Source of the DNA: an uncultured Cohaesibacter sp.
GTDB lineage: Bacteria > Pseudomonadota > Alphaproteobacteria > Rhizobiales > Cohaesibacteraceae
DNA: 64,000 bases
NCBI RefSeq assembly: GCF_963678225.1
Contig: NZ_OY782764.1
Span: forward strand, 124,001 to 188,000
Reading direction: 5' to 3'
Every line of letters starts with the position of its first letter. Within the stretch, counting starts at the first letter, position 1. The notes below the pieces were generated by a model that was not told where the DNA came from, did not search any database, and was given only the letters and a program-made list of their open reading frames with translations. Both the position numbers and the translations under genes were made by a program. Below are positions 28,409 through 36,817 of this stretch, in pieces.

Positions 28409-28543
28409 ATGTCCGAAAAAAGCCTCAACCCCTTTTCCCTCGCCCTGAAGATTTTCCAGAATCTTGGATCCTCGGAGCCTCGCGTGCATCCGAACCCGCG
28501 CGAATGGGACGCCATGACATTCTACGACCACAGAGACAACTAA
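28409..28543 (+). CDS. 44-residue hypothetical small protein
   Basis: A short open frame starts MSEKSLNPFSLALKIFQ and ends FYDHRDN. GTGGAG lies four bases before the ATG, a good ribosome site. The N-terminal half could form an amphipathic helix, and the C-terminal half is polar with a PNPREWD segment. I do not recognise a family. It is divergent from imuA and is followed by a structured region that ends in a strong terminator, which recalls alphaproteobacterial loci where a small protein gene is cotranscribed with small RNAs. Coding status rests on the ribosome site and reasonable codon use, so confidence is moderate. Confidence 0.5.
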   Translation: MSEKSLNPFSLALKIFQNLGSSEPRVHPNPREWDAMTFYDHRDN

Positions 28544-28599
28544 AATACGTAAAAACATCTAAGAAAATCCGCAATTTAAGGCCTAGCCATGCGGTCCCA

Positions 28600-28824
28600 T
28601 CAAAGCTGATAGGCGATAAAACCTCTTTTGCGCATAAGACGAAAGTCTTAAACTGTCCCTTGTAAGTGAGCCAACGAAGCCTCTGCAAAGAGGCGAGGTC
28701 ATTTGCGACGGGGACCCCCTCTAGTCTCATGCTGCCTCCTCCCCGATTTTGCATGAGATTCGACCCCCGCCCAAGTGGCAATCATGCCCTGTCCCAGATC
28801 CGTCTGGGACAGGGCATCTTTTTT
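28600..28824 (+). ncRNA. Candidate structured small RNA with CCTCCTCCCC loop
   Basis: Three hairpins lie in a row on the plus strand: AAGAC-GAAA-GTCTT (28636-28649) and GCCTCT-GCAA-AGAGGC (28679-28694), both with GNRA tetraloops, and TCTCATGC paired with GCATGAGA (28725-28758) around an 18-base loop containing CCTCCTCCCC. A very strong terminator follows at 28784-28824. Loops rich in CCUCCUCCC, complementary to ribosome-binding sites, are known in alphaproteobacterial trans-acting small RNAs. No good open frame covers the region on the plus strand. The exact 5' end is unknown; the range given is approximate. Confidence 0.45.
28784..28824 (+). terminator. Strong Rho-independent terminator
   Basis: A perfect 15-bp stem, ATGCCCTGTCCCAGA with its complement, closes a 4-base loop and is followed by CTTTTTT. 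It would end a transcript covering the 44-codon ORF and the structured region before it. Confidence 0.92.
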
Positions 28825-29002
28825 GTACCAACGCTCCTTCGTCTTCCCTGAGACAAGCAACAAGACAGCCCTGAAAGACGAACCCTGAAAGAATGGGCCT
28901 GCTTTTTCACAAGCTCTCTGCTTGTGCGTCCTCAACAGGGAGACATGACTGGTCCTTTTCCTGCCGCACCACTATAGTCATATCAAACGAACGCGGGAGG
29001 CG

Positions 29003-30301
29003 ATGGTGACAGACACCGGAAATGATATCGAACAATTGCGCGATCTGGCTGCAGCCCTGTTTGAGGCAGGCGTTGCGGCGGCAGATCCACGTCTGGCTCT
29101 GGAAAAGACATTCGAAGAAAACCCACTAGCCCCTCTGCAAGAGGGACGCTATCTGGTCATTGCCCTTGGCAAAGCCTCTGGCGCCATGGCTCAGACCTGT
29201 CTGAAGGCCCTGCCGGAAGGCACCGACTTTGAATGCCTTGTCATCACCAACTATGAAAATGACGCCCCCATCGAGGGAGCAACCTGCTTTGCCGCAGGCC
29301 ATCCAGTGCCGGACGAAAACGGCCTGAAAGCGGGTAAGGCCATCATGGATCTGTTGGCAACGACCACCCCTGAGGATCGCGTTATCGTGTTGATCAGTGG
29401 CGGCGGTTCGGCTCTTGTGCCAGCGCCCCTCCCTGGCCTCAGCCTGGATGACAAGATTGGCGTCAACAAGCTGCTTCTGGCCCATGGTTACGCGATCCAG
29501 GAAATGAATCTGGTGCGCCAGAGCTTGTCCCAGCTCAAGGGCGGTGGGCTCAGCCAATTGGCAGCGCCTGCGCCTGTTCAGAGCTACATTCTCTCCGACG
29601 TGGTCGGTGACGATCTCAGCGTCATTGCCTCGGGCCCGACCAATCCGCCGCTTGGCAGCAAGAAAGACGCTCTGGCCCTGTTTGAAGCCAAGGGCCTGGT
29701 GGATCAGTTGCCCCCATCAGTCAAAGCCGCACTGGAGGCAGACGGTGGAGAGGCGGAGATCGATTTCTCCAATACGACCAACCTGCTCATAGGGTCCAAC
29801 CGGCTCAGTCTTGATGCCATATTGGAGTCCCTGCCCATGGGCTGGCGTGGCCTCATTCTTGACGATCTGCTCGAAGGCGACGTGGAAGAGATCGCCCCCC
29901 AATTGCTCGAAGCCGCCAGAAACGCGCCCGAAGAGCAGAAGACCGTTTATATCTGGGGCGGCGAAACCACCGTCACCCTGAAGGGCGACGGCAAGGGTGG
30001 ACGCAATCAGGAACTGGCCCTGCGCTTTGCAGCCGCCAATGAAGCCAACCCGATCGAGGGGGACTGGGTGTTCCTGTCCGGCGGCACCGATGGACGCGAT
30101 GGCCCAACGGACAGCGCCGGAGGGCTGGTGGATGCTGCAACCCTCCACCGCATTCGCCAGACCGGCGAAAGACCACAGGCGCTTCTGGCCAACAATGACA
30201 GCTACAAGGCCCTTGAACTTGCCGGCGATCATCTGATGATCGGCGCCACGGGCACCAACGTCGCAGATATTCAGATCTGTCTGGTGGACAAAGACAAATG
30301 A
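29003..30301 (+). CDS. Glycerate 2-kinase (TtuD/MOFRL family)
   Basis: This 432-residue enzyme of the type II glycerate kinase family phosphorylates D-glycerate at position 2, and older annotations call it hydroxypyruvate reductase TtuD. Diagnostic segments are LVIALGKASGAMAQ near residue 50, VLISGGGSALVPAPLPGLSLDDK near 130, LSDVVGDDLSVIASGPT near 195, and the C-terminal MOFRL region GGRNQELALRFA and SGGTDGRDGPTDSAGG. GGGAGG is only two bases from the ATG; the GTG one codon later has better spacing and may be the true start. The downstream UPF0178 gene overlaps by 4 bases. If the upstream importer brings in a glyceryl glucoside, this kinase could use the released glycerate, which is speculation. 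Confidence 0.9.
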   Translation: MVTDTGNDIEQLRDLAAALFEAGVAAADPRLALEKTFEENPLAPLQEGRYLVIALGKASGAMAQTCLKALPEGTDFECLVITNYENDAPIEGATCFAAGHPVPDENGLKAGKAIMDLLATTTPEDRVIVLISGGGSALVPAPLPGLSLDDKIGVNKLLLAHGYAIQEMNLVRQSLSQLKGGGLSQLAAPAPVQSYILSDVVGDDLSVIASGPTNPPLGSKKDALALFEAKGLVDQLPPSVKAALEADGGEAEIDFSNTTNLLIGSNRLSLDAILESLPMGWRGLILDDLLEGDVEEIAPQLLEAARNAPEEQKTVYIWGGETTVTLKGDGKGGRNQELALRFAAANEANPIEGDWVFLSGGTDGRDGPTDSAGGLVDAATLHRIRQTGERPQALLANNDSYKALELAGDHLMIGATGTNVADIQICLVDKDK

Positions 30302-30801
30302 GTGAAGAACAAACGGGGCAAGCAACCTCCCGACCGGTCGAAATTCTGGTCGACGCCGATGCTTGCCCCGTCAAGGAAGAGGTCTACAAGGTAGCCGAGC
30401 GCCATGGCGTTCCGGTTACGCTTGTGGCCAACCAGTTCATGCGCCTGCCGCGCAAAGACGAATGGGCGGTGCCCATCTCTTTCGTCAAGGTGGAGGATGG
30501 ACCGGATGTGGCCGACGACCATATCGCCGAAATTGCCCACCCGAAGGCGGTGGTTGTCACAGCCGACATTCTGCTTGCCCAGCGCTGCATCACAAAGGGC
30601 GCCAGCGTCATCGGCACCACCGGCAAGCCTTTTACGGAAAATTCCATCGGCTCGGCAGTCGCCATGCGCAACCTGATGGCGGATTTACGTGAGACCAGCG
30701 ACATCGGCGGCGGTCCGCCCCCCTTCTCCAAGGCCGATCGCTCACGCTTTCTTTCAAGCCTGCATGAAACACTGGAACAGCTGAAACGGCAAAGCACCTG
30801 A
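30298..30801 (+). CDS. UPF0178 (YaiI/YqxD) family protein
   Basis: This 167-residue protein of unknown biochemical role has a PIN-like or NYN-like fold. The family motif VDADACPVKEEVYKVAERHG lies near residue 18, VEDGPDVADDHIAE near 62, VVTADILLAQRC near 82, and GKPFTENSIGSAVAMR near 108. The conserved aspartates at VDADACP, DVADD and TADI could coordinate metal as in nuclease-like folds. It overlaps the glycerate kinase gene by 4 bases (ATGA) and is translationally coupled to it. Confidence 0.9.
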   Translation: MSEEQTGQATSRPVEILVDADACPVKEEVYKVAERHGVPVTLVANQFMRLPRKDEWAVPISFVKVEDGPDVADDHIAEIAHPKAVVVTADILLAQRCITKGASVIGTTGKPFTENSIGSAVAMRNLMADLRETSDIGGGPPPFSKADRSRFLSSLHETLEQLKRQST

Positions 30802-30853
30802 ACGCCCCGAACCGTTTGACTAACCAAACGGCCAGATCTCCCAAACGATCTAA

Positions 30854-31576
30854 CTAGCCAAACGGACAAGGGCTGATGAAATCCATCCATTCCCCCTTGT
30901 CCGGATGAATGAAGCGTAACGTTTCGGCATGCAGCATCAGCCTGTCTGCAGCGTCCAGAGCTTCGCCTTGAGCATAGAAGCGATCTCCCATGATGACATG
31001 CCCCAGACTGAGCATATGAACGCGCAGCTGATGGGAACGCCCCGTGTGGGGGAACAGCCGCACCAGCGTGCTGACCGCATCGCGGCCGATCACCTGCCAG
31101 TCGGTCACCGCCTTCTTACCATGCTCGAAGGACACCATCTGCTTGGGCCGGTTCGGCCAATCGCAGATCAACGGCAGATCAACCGTGCCCCGATCCTCGG
31201 CCATTGCGCCCCAGACCCGCGCCACATAGCTCTTCTCGACTTTGCGCTTTTCAAATTGCCGTCCCAGATTGCGATGGCAGTCATCAGTGCGCGCCAGCAC
31301 CATGATGCCTGAGGTATCCATATCCAGCCGGTGAACGATTCGCGTATCGCCAAAATGCTGTCGCGCACGGTGATCCAGACAATCCCAATGCTCTTCAGCC
31401 TTGCCAGGCACACTCAACAGGCCCGATGGCTTGTTGATGACCACAAAATGCGCGTCCTCATAGAGCACTTCGAGATAGGGCTCCGTGGGCGGGCTGTAAT
31501 TGACCAGAGGTGGGGTCAGGCTGGGCGGATGTGACATGGCTCTCATATGCATGAGCGCGGCGGCAAGGTCAATCAC
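30854..31576 (-). CDS. RluA-family RNA pseudouridine synthase
   Basis: This protein of up to 240 residues isomerises uridine to pseudouridine in tRNA or 23S rRNA. The catalytic motif HRLDMDTSGIMVLA (Asp is the nucleophile) lies near residue 85, VINKPSGLLSVPG near 50 is motif I, and FPHTGRSHQLRVHM near 175 is typical of the group that includes RluA. It lacks an N-terminal S4 domain, as RluA does. The start is uncertain: a GTG at 31576 has a distant GGGGAG, while ATGs at 31552, 31546 and 31537 are alternatives. It is convergent with the UPF0178 gene. Confidence 0.88.
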   Translation of the reverse strand: MIDLAAALMHMRAMSHPPSLTPPLVNYSPPTEPYLEVLYEDAHFVVINKPSGLLSVPGKAEEHWDCLDHRARQHFGDTRIVHRLDMDTSGIMVLARTDDCHRNLGRQFEKRKVEKSYVARVWGAMAEDRGTVDLPLICDWPNRPKQMVSFEHGKKAVTDWQVIGRDAVSTLVRLFPHTGRSHQLRVHMLSLGHVIMGDRFYAQGEALDAADRLMLHAETLRFIHPDKGEWMDFISPCPFG

Positions 31577-32080
31577 CTAACGGCTCGCTCCCCTTCAAGA
31601 GCCCGACAACAGCATTTGAAAAGACTGGATTTCCCGCCCAAAACCGGCCCGAAGCGTACCAAACAGCAATCGATACCGCAGCGCAACAAAGTCCGCTCGC
31701 GCGGCTTCGCGCACGCAAAACAAAGTTTAAAAATTAGACTTTCCTACAAATAAAACTAAAGTAAAAAGACCAATCAAAACCGCCTATCCGACCCAACACT
31801 TCAGTATAAATCCCTTTTACACATCAAGAGACTAAAGGATAAAGGAATTATACGAAACATCAATTGAATTACCCCACCCTCTCATTTTAGATCACAGCAA
31901 GGATAGATGCCTATATTCAGGTTATCTGTGTCTTACAACTCACAGGGTCTTGTCATAAGTCGGAATAAAAAATGTCGCGGTGCAGCTGAGGAACTCTACC
32001 GAAACAGACATAGCCGTCCAAAACAGACCTTTCAGAATGGAACATGAGCCGCAGAGCGGTTCAGCACCATGGGGGGAAAT
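31577..32080. other. Long intergenic region before the symporter operon
   Basis: About 500 bases, AT-rich in the centre (31725-31880), separate the divergent pseudouridine synthase and symporter genes. I see no gene, RNA or clear operator. It probably holds the regulated promoter of the symporter operon and a long leader. Confidence 0.45.
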
Positions 32081-32341
32081 ATGACCGAGAATACTGACTC
32101 CGGACATGCCTATTGGAAAGCCAACCTGAATCTGATCGCGATCTGCCTTGTCATCTGGTTCATCGCATCCTTCGGGTTTGGTCTGCTTCTTCGTCCTGCC
32201 CTCTCCGGCATCGCGGTCGGTGGATCCGACCTGGGATTCTGGTTCGCCCAGCAGGGCTCAATCTGGGTCTTTTTGGGACTCATCTTCTTCTATGCGGTTC
32301 GCATGAATGCGATCGACAAGAAATTCGGCGTTGAAGAATAA
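32081..32341 (+). CDS. DUF4212 small subunit of a sodium:solute symporter
   Basis: This 86-residue membrane protein has two predicted TM helices (about 18-40 and 58-78) and starts TENTDSGHAYWKANLNLI, a typical DUF4212 opening. Members are encoded directly before VC_2705-type SSS symporters and are thought to be their accessory subunit. I chose the ATG at 32081 because GGGGGG lies four bases upstream; an ATG four codons earlier lies before that site. The gene is 20 bases before the symporter gene and surely shares its message. Confidence 0.9.
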   Translation: MTENTDSGHAYWKANLNLIAICLVIWFIASFGFGLLLRPALSGIAVGGSDLGFWFAQQGSIWVFLGLIFFYAVRMNAIDKKFGVEE

Positions 32342-32361
32342 GGAACGAGAGAGGCTAGACT

Positions 32362-34134
32362 ATGGATCTTCAAACTCTTACCTACATCGTTGTGGGCGCG
32401 TCCTTTGCGCTTTACATCGGGATTGCCTTCTGGGCACGCGCCGGATCGACCGGTGAATTCTATGCCGCCGGTCGCGGCGTCCATCCGGTTGCCAACGGCA
32501 TGGCAACGGCGGCTGACTGGATGTCGGCGGCATCCTTCATCTCCATGGCGGGTCTGATTGCCTTCAACGGCTATGGCGCATCGGTGTTCCTGATGGGCTG
32601 GACCGGCGGTTATGTGCTTCTTGCCATGCTTCTGGCGCCTTACCTGCGCAAATTCGGCAAATTCACCGTGCCGGAATTCATCGGTGACCGCTTCTATTCT
32701 TCCACCGCACGCATCGTGGCCGTGGCCTGCCTCATCATCTGCTCGATCACTTATGTTATCGGCCAGATGAAGGGCGTTGGCGTTGCCTTCTCCCGCTTCC
32801 TCGAAGTGGATGCATCCACCGGCTTGCTGATCGGTACCGCAATCGTGTTCCTTTATGCGGTTCAGGGCGGCATGAAGGGCATCACCTACACCCAGATCGC
32901 CCAATATTGCGTTCTGATCCTTGCCTACACCATTCCGGCAATCTTCATCTCCATGGAACTGACCGGCAACTTCCTGCCGCAGGTCGGCCTGTTCTCCGAC
33001 CATGTTTCCGGCACCCCGTTGCTCACCAAGCTTGATCAGGTGGTGACCGACCTCGGATTTGGCGAATATACCGCCTTCACATCCAACCCGCTCAACATGT
33101 TCATGTATACCATGTCCCTGATGATCGGCACCGCAGGTCTGCCTCATGTGATCATCCGCTTCTTCACCGTGCCGAAGGTTTCCGACGCACGCTGGACCGC
33201 TGGCTGGTCTCTGGTCTTCATCGCGATCCTCTACACCACCGCTCCTGGCGTTGGCGCCATGGCTCGCCTCAATCTGATGGATACCATCCAGACCGGCACC
33301 ATTGGTGCTGAAGACGGCAACCTGCAATATGAAAACCGTCCAGACTGGTTCAAGAACTGGGAAACCACCGGTCTTCTGAAATTCGAAGACAAGAACGGTG
33401 ACGGCCGCATCCAGTATTACAATGACAAATCCGCAGACTTCCAAGCGAAAGCCGACGAATTTGGCTGGAAAGGCAACGAGTTGTTCGTGGATCGTGACAT
33501 CATGGTTCTGGCCAACCCGGAAATCGCCAAGCTGCCAAACTGGGTGATTGCACTGGTCGCAGCCGGAGGTCTTGCCGCCGCGCTCTCCACTGCCGCCGGT
33601 CTGTTGATGGCCATTTCGTCAGCCGTTTCCCATGACCTGATGAAGGGCACCTTCACACCAAACATCACCGAGAAGCAGGAACTGCTCTATGCCCGTATCG
33701 CCATGGCCGTTGCCATTGTGATTGCCGCCTATCTCGGCCTCAATCCTCCCGGCTTCGCCGCTCAGGTTGTGGCTCTGGCCTTCGGTCTGGCAGCCTCCTC
33801 GATCTTCCCGGCCCTGATGATGGGGATTTTCTCCAAACGGGTAAACTCCAAGGGCGCCATCTTCGGCATGCTGGCCGGTATCCTGTCGACTCTGCTCTAC
33901 ATCTTCATGTATAAGGGCTGGTTCTTCATTCCGGGCACCAACATGCTGGCGAACACCACGGAGAATCATTTCCTTGGCATCGCACCAGAAGCATTCGGAA
34001 CTATTGGAGCAATCATCAACTTCGCAGTTGCCTATGTGGTCTCCTCCATGTCCGCTGAACCACCCAAGGAGATTCAGGAACTGGTCGAAAGCATCCGCGT
34101 GCCAAAAGGCGCTGGCGCTGCGATTGATCACTAA
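32362..34134 (+). CDS. Sodium:solute symporter, VC_2705 (acetate-permease-like) subfamily
   Basis: This 590-residue SSS-family transporter has about 13 TM helices. It starts LTYIVVGASFALYIGIAFWARAGSTGEFYAAGRGV, where FYAAGR is a family signature; GLPHVIIRFF near residue 265 is shared with acetate permeases. A hydrophilic insertion near residues 310-385 contains DKNGDGRIQYYN (343-354), which matches an EF-hand calcium loop. Substrate is probably a short-chain monocarboxylate such as acetate, by family resemblance. It follows the DUF4212 subunit and precedes a terminator and a cNMP/CBS/DUF294 protein, the common neighbourhood for this subfamily. Confidence 0.9.
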   Translation: MDLQTLTYIVVGASFALYIGIAFWARAGSTGEFYAAGRGVHPVANGMATAADWMSAASFISMAGLIAFNGYGASVFLMGWTGGYVLLAMLLAPYLRKFGKFTVPEFIGDRFYSSTARIVAVACLIICSITYVIGQMKGVGVAFSRFLEVDASTGLLIGTAIVFLYAVQGGMKGITYTQIAQYCVLILAYTIPAIFISMELTGNFLPQVGLFSDHVSGTPLLTKLDQVVTDLGFGEYTAFTSNPLNMFMYTMSLMIGTAGLPHVIIRFFTVPKVSDARWTAGWSLVFIAILYTTAPGVGAMARLNLMDTIQTGTIGAEDGNLQYENRPDWFKNWETTGLLKFEDKNGDGRIQYYNDKSADFQAKADEFGWKGNELFVDRDIMVLANPEIAKLPNWVIALVAAGGLAAALSTAAGLLMAISSAVSHDLMKGTFTPNITEKQELLYARIAMAVAIVIAAYLGLNPPGFAAQVVALAFGLAASSIFPALMMGIFSKRVNSKGAIFGMLAGILSTLLYIFMYKGWFFIPGTNMLANTTENHFLGIAPEAFGTIGAIINFAVAYVVSSMSAEPPKEIQELVESIRVPKGAGAAIDH

Positions 34135-34195
34135 AGGCTCTGGCTGCGAGGATCTCTTGAGGGTCCTCGCGACCTGAAACAAGACAAATAGAGAG

Positions 34196-34225
34196 ATCCC
34201 GTCGCACATCGCGGCGGGATTTTTG
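34196..34225 (+). terminator. Terminator between the symporter and the DUF294 gene
   Basis: ATCCCGTCGC pairs with GCGGCGGGAT (10 bp with one G-U pair) around ACATC and is followed by TTTT. It ends only 27 bases before the next start codon. It probably lowers expression of the regulatory genes relative to the transporter. Confidence 0.75.
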
Positions 34226-34252
34226 TCCGCAAATCAGCCGGAGACAGGAAGC

Positions 34253-36094
34253 ATGAGCCTACCGGATTTTGCAGAATTCGCCAGCCACAGGCATCCGTTT
34301 GACCTCATCGAGATGAGCCGTCTTGCAGTGCTCGCCCGAAACACCCTCAAAATCGAGGTTGCCAAGGGGGAGACCATTTTGTCCGTTGGCCAGAAGGTGA
34401 AAGGGCTCTATCTCATCCAGTCTGGCGAAGTGGATCTCATCACGCCTGAGGACACACTGCTTCTGCATCTCACGGTGGGCAACTGCTTTGGCGAGCGGGC
34501 CATGCTGAGTGATGGCCATGCCCCCAACCGCGCTGTTGCCAATCAGGATTGCACCCTGTTTCTCATCCCCAAATCTGAATTTCTAGACCTGACGGAAACC
34601 CTGCCGTCTTTTCACGCCTTTTTTGATAGCTCCCTCATCAAACGCGCAACCGCCGCAGGGCAGAGCGATTCGACCACCGATCTCATCTCGATTACCATCG
34701 GCGCGTTGATGACCCCCAATCCGATCACCATCGGTCCGGACATGCCGGTCACGGAAGCTGCACAGTTGATGCGAGCCAAGAATATCTCCTGTCTGTTGAT
34801 CACCGAAGAGGACCGCCTGATCGGCATCCTGACCACGGGCGACATGGCTCATCGGGTCGTCGCCGCAGGCCTTGGCCTCGACACGCCCGTGCGCGCCGTC
34901 ATGACAGCCAACCCCTTTACGCTGGGGCCTGATGCTCTAGGCTTTGACGCCCTCCTCTCCATGATGGAACGCACCCACACCCATCTGCCCGTTGTGGCAG
35001 ACGGCAAGCTGGTCGGCATCCTGACCAACACCAATCTGGTGCACCGTCAGGCTGTCTCCGCGCCCTTCCTCATTCGCGACCTGCAACGACAGAATGATTT
35101 TGAAAGCCTTGCGACCATCGTCGCCAAGGTGCCGCAAATGCTGGCCCAGCTCGTAGGCTCCGGCGTAGATGCCCACAATATCGGCCGCATCGTCACCAAT
35201 GTTACCGACAGCCTGACCCGGCGTCTGGTGCAATTGGCTGAAGAAAAATTCGGCCCCGCTCCGGTGCCCTATCTCTGGCTGGCCTGTGGCTCGCAAGGAC
35301 GGCAGGAGCAGACAGGTGTCTCCGATCAGGACAATTGCCTCATTCTGGATGAGGGCTTTATCGAGGCCGAACATGGCGCCTATTTCGAACAGTTCGCCCG
35401 CTTCGTCTCCGATGGGCTTGATGCGGCAGGCTTCTACTATTGCCCCGGCGAGATGATGGCCACCAATCCCCGCTGGCGGCAGCCCGTCTCCGTCTGGCGC
35501 GGTTATTTCGACAAATGGATCGACCGCCCCGACCCCATGGCCCAGATGCTGGCCAGTGTCATGTTTGATTTACGTCCCATCACGGGCGATGAAAGCCTCT
35601 TTGCTGGCCTTTATCAGGAAACGCTGGAGAAGGCGAAGAAGAACAGCATTTTCAGGGCGCACATGATCTCCAATTCGCTGGGACACACCCCTCCGCTCAG
35701 TTTCTTTCGCGGCTTTGCGCTGATCCGCAAGGGCGAGCATAAGGACACCGTTGACCTCAAGCTCAATGGCGTCGTCCCCATCGTCGACCTCGCCCGAGCC
35801 TATGCCCTGCAAGGAGCGATCACGGCAGCCAACACCCGCGAGCGTCTCATTCAGGCAAGAGATCAGGGCACCATCAGCCAGGAAGGCGCACAGGGCCTGA
35901 TCGATGCCTATGACCTCATCGCCACCATACGGCTGGAACATCAGGCTCGCCAGATCCGCGAGGGCAAGACACCGGACAATTTCCTCGCTCCCGCAAGCCT
36001 CAGTGAACTTGAACGCAACCATCTCAAGGATGCCTTCATCATGATCAAGACCCAGCAATCCGCCCTTGGTCACGCGCAGGGTGCCAACATCTAG
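34253..36094 (+). CDS. cNMP-binding/CBS/DUF294 nucleotidyltransferase-like protein
   Basis: This 613-residue cytosolic protein has four parts: a cyclic-nucleotide-binding-like domain (about 10-120, with GLYLIQSGEVDL and GNCFGERAML), a pair of CBS domains (about 155-275), a DUF294 nucleotidyltransferase-like domain (about 310-440), and a DUF294 C-terminal helical domain. The nucleotidyltransferase motif is CGSQGRQEQTGVSDQDN, with the two aspartates of the GlnD-like active site intact. It may sense adenine nucleotides and modify a partner protein, as GlnD uridylylates PII; the target is unknown. The ATG at 34253 has AGGA in front; a TTG ten codons upstream lies in the terminator tail and is rejected. 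It is commonly found next to VC_2705-type symporters. Confidence 0.88.
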   Translation: MSLPDFAEFASHRHPFDLIEMSRLAVLARNTLKIEVAKGETILSVGQKVKGLYLIQSGEVDLITPEDTLLLHLTVGNCFGERAMLSDGHAPNRAVANQDCTLFLIPKSEFLDLTETLPSFHAFFDSSLIKRATAAGQSDSTTDLISITIGALMTPNPITIGPDMPVTEAAQLMRAKNISCLLITEEDRLIGILTTGDMAHRVVAAGLGLDTPVRAVMTANPFTLGPDALGFDALLSMMERTHTHLPVVADGKLVGILTNTNLVHRQAVSAPFLIRDLQRQNDFESLATIVAKVPQMLAQLVGSGVDAHNIGRIVTNVTDSLTRRLVQLAEEKFGPAPVPYLWLACGSQGRQEQTGVSDQDNCLILDEGFIEAEHGAYFEQFARFVSDGLDAAGFYYCPGEMMATNPRWRQPVSVWRGYFDKWIDRPDPMAQMLASVMFDLRPITGDESLFAGLYQETLEKAKKNSIFRAHMISNSLGHTPPLSFFRGFALIRKGEHKDTVDLKLNGVVPIVDLARAYALQGAITAANTRERLIQARDQGTISQEGAQGLIDAYDLIATIRLEHQARQIREGKTPDNFLAPASLSELERNHLKDAFIMIKTQQSALGHAQGANI

Positions 36095-36256
36095 CCTGTC
36101 CCCATACCGGCATCTAAGCCATTGGGTGGCCTACGAAATGCTGCCTTATCACAGGGCTGCATTCCGTGTCACAAGAAAGCATGGACAGGAATGCCTGCCG
36201 CCCCGACATATGCGGCGCAGCCCCCTTCAAGTTCAACCCGCAAGGAGCCCTTCTGT

Positions 36257-36778
36257 ATGTTGTTCATTTTGCTTGGAACCTTCATAGCCGGCATCGGCGC
36301 AGCGGGGGCAGCCGTCGTCTTCTATAAGTTTATCCTGCGCCGCCCGCGCCCCAAGGGGGCCATTCCCATTTCCGCCGGTGTTGCCATGATCCTTTTGCAA
36401 ATCGTGCTCGACTATGGCTGGTATTCCCGCGCAACTGCCGATTTCGGCGATGATGTCGTGGTTTTGAGAACCGCCGAGGGCACAAGCCTGCTGCAGCCTC
36501 TCTCCTACATCATCCCGCGCACGGACCGCTTCCTTGCCTTGAACAAGGCCAGCATGAGAAGCAACGACAATCTGCCCGGCATCAAGCTGGCGGAATTGTT
36601 TCAGGCAGAAAAGGATGGCCCGACGACCTCTATTTGGCAGTTGATCGATTGTCCGGGCAAGCGCCGTGCCGATTGGACCCACACCATGCCACCGACCATG
36701 CGAGACCTTGAAGGGCAAGCCAAATGGTACGCGCTTGAAGAGAGTGATCCGCTGTTTGACGCCGCTTGTGAGGACTAG
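36257..36778 (+). CDS. Hypothetical membrane protein of the symporter-regulatory cluster
   Basis: This 173-residue protein begins MLFILLGTFIAGIGAAGAAVVFY, a TM helix, followed by a second one near 40-57 (AIPISAGVAMILLQIVLDYG). A soluble domain of about 110 residues follows with no family I recognise. The second hydrophobic segment would place that domain on one side of the membrane together with the short N-terminus. I chose the ATG at 36257 because AAGGAG lies nine bases upstream; the open frame extends further 5' but without a ribosome site. It lies between the DUF294 gene and the receiver gene on the same strand. Confidence 0.7.
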   Translation: MLFILLGTFIAGIGAAGAAVVFYKFILRRPRPKGAIPISAGVAMILLQIVLDYGWYSRATADFGDDVVVLRTAEGTSLLQPLSYIIPRTDRFLALNKASMRSNDNLPGIKLAELFQAEKDGPTTSIWQLIDCPGKRRADWTHTMPPTMRDLEGQAKWYALEESDPLFDAACED

Positions 36779-36817
36779 GACAGTATCACCATAAGGGAGG
36801 GATCTGGGAGGAGCATC

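Noticed and set aside
28752..28775. tRNA or tmRNA T-loop look (GATTCGACC)
   Set aside because: The flanking bases do not pair as a T-arm and no acceptor or anticodon arm could be drawn.
28425..28781. A 118-codon minus-strand frame over the 44-codon gene and the structured region
   Set aside because: It covers the complement of hairpins, lacks a good ribosome site, and its product has no family look.
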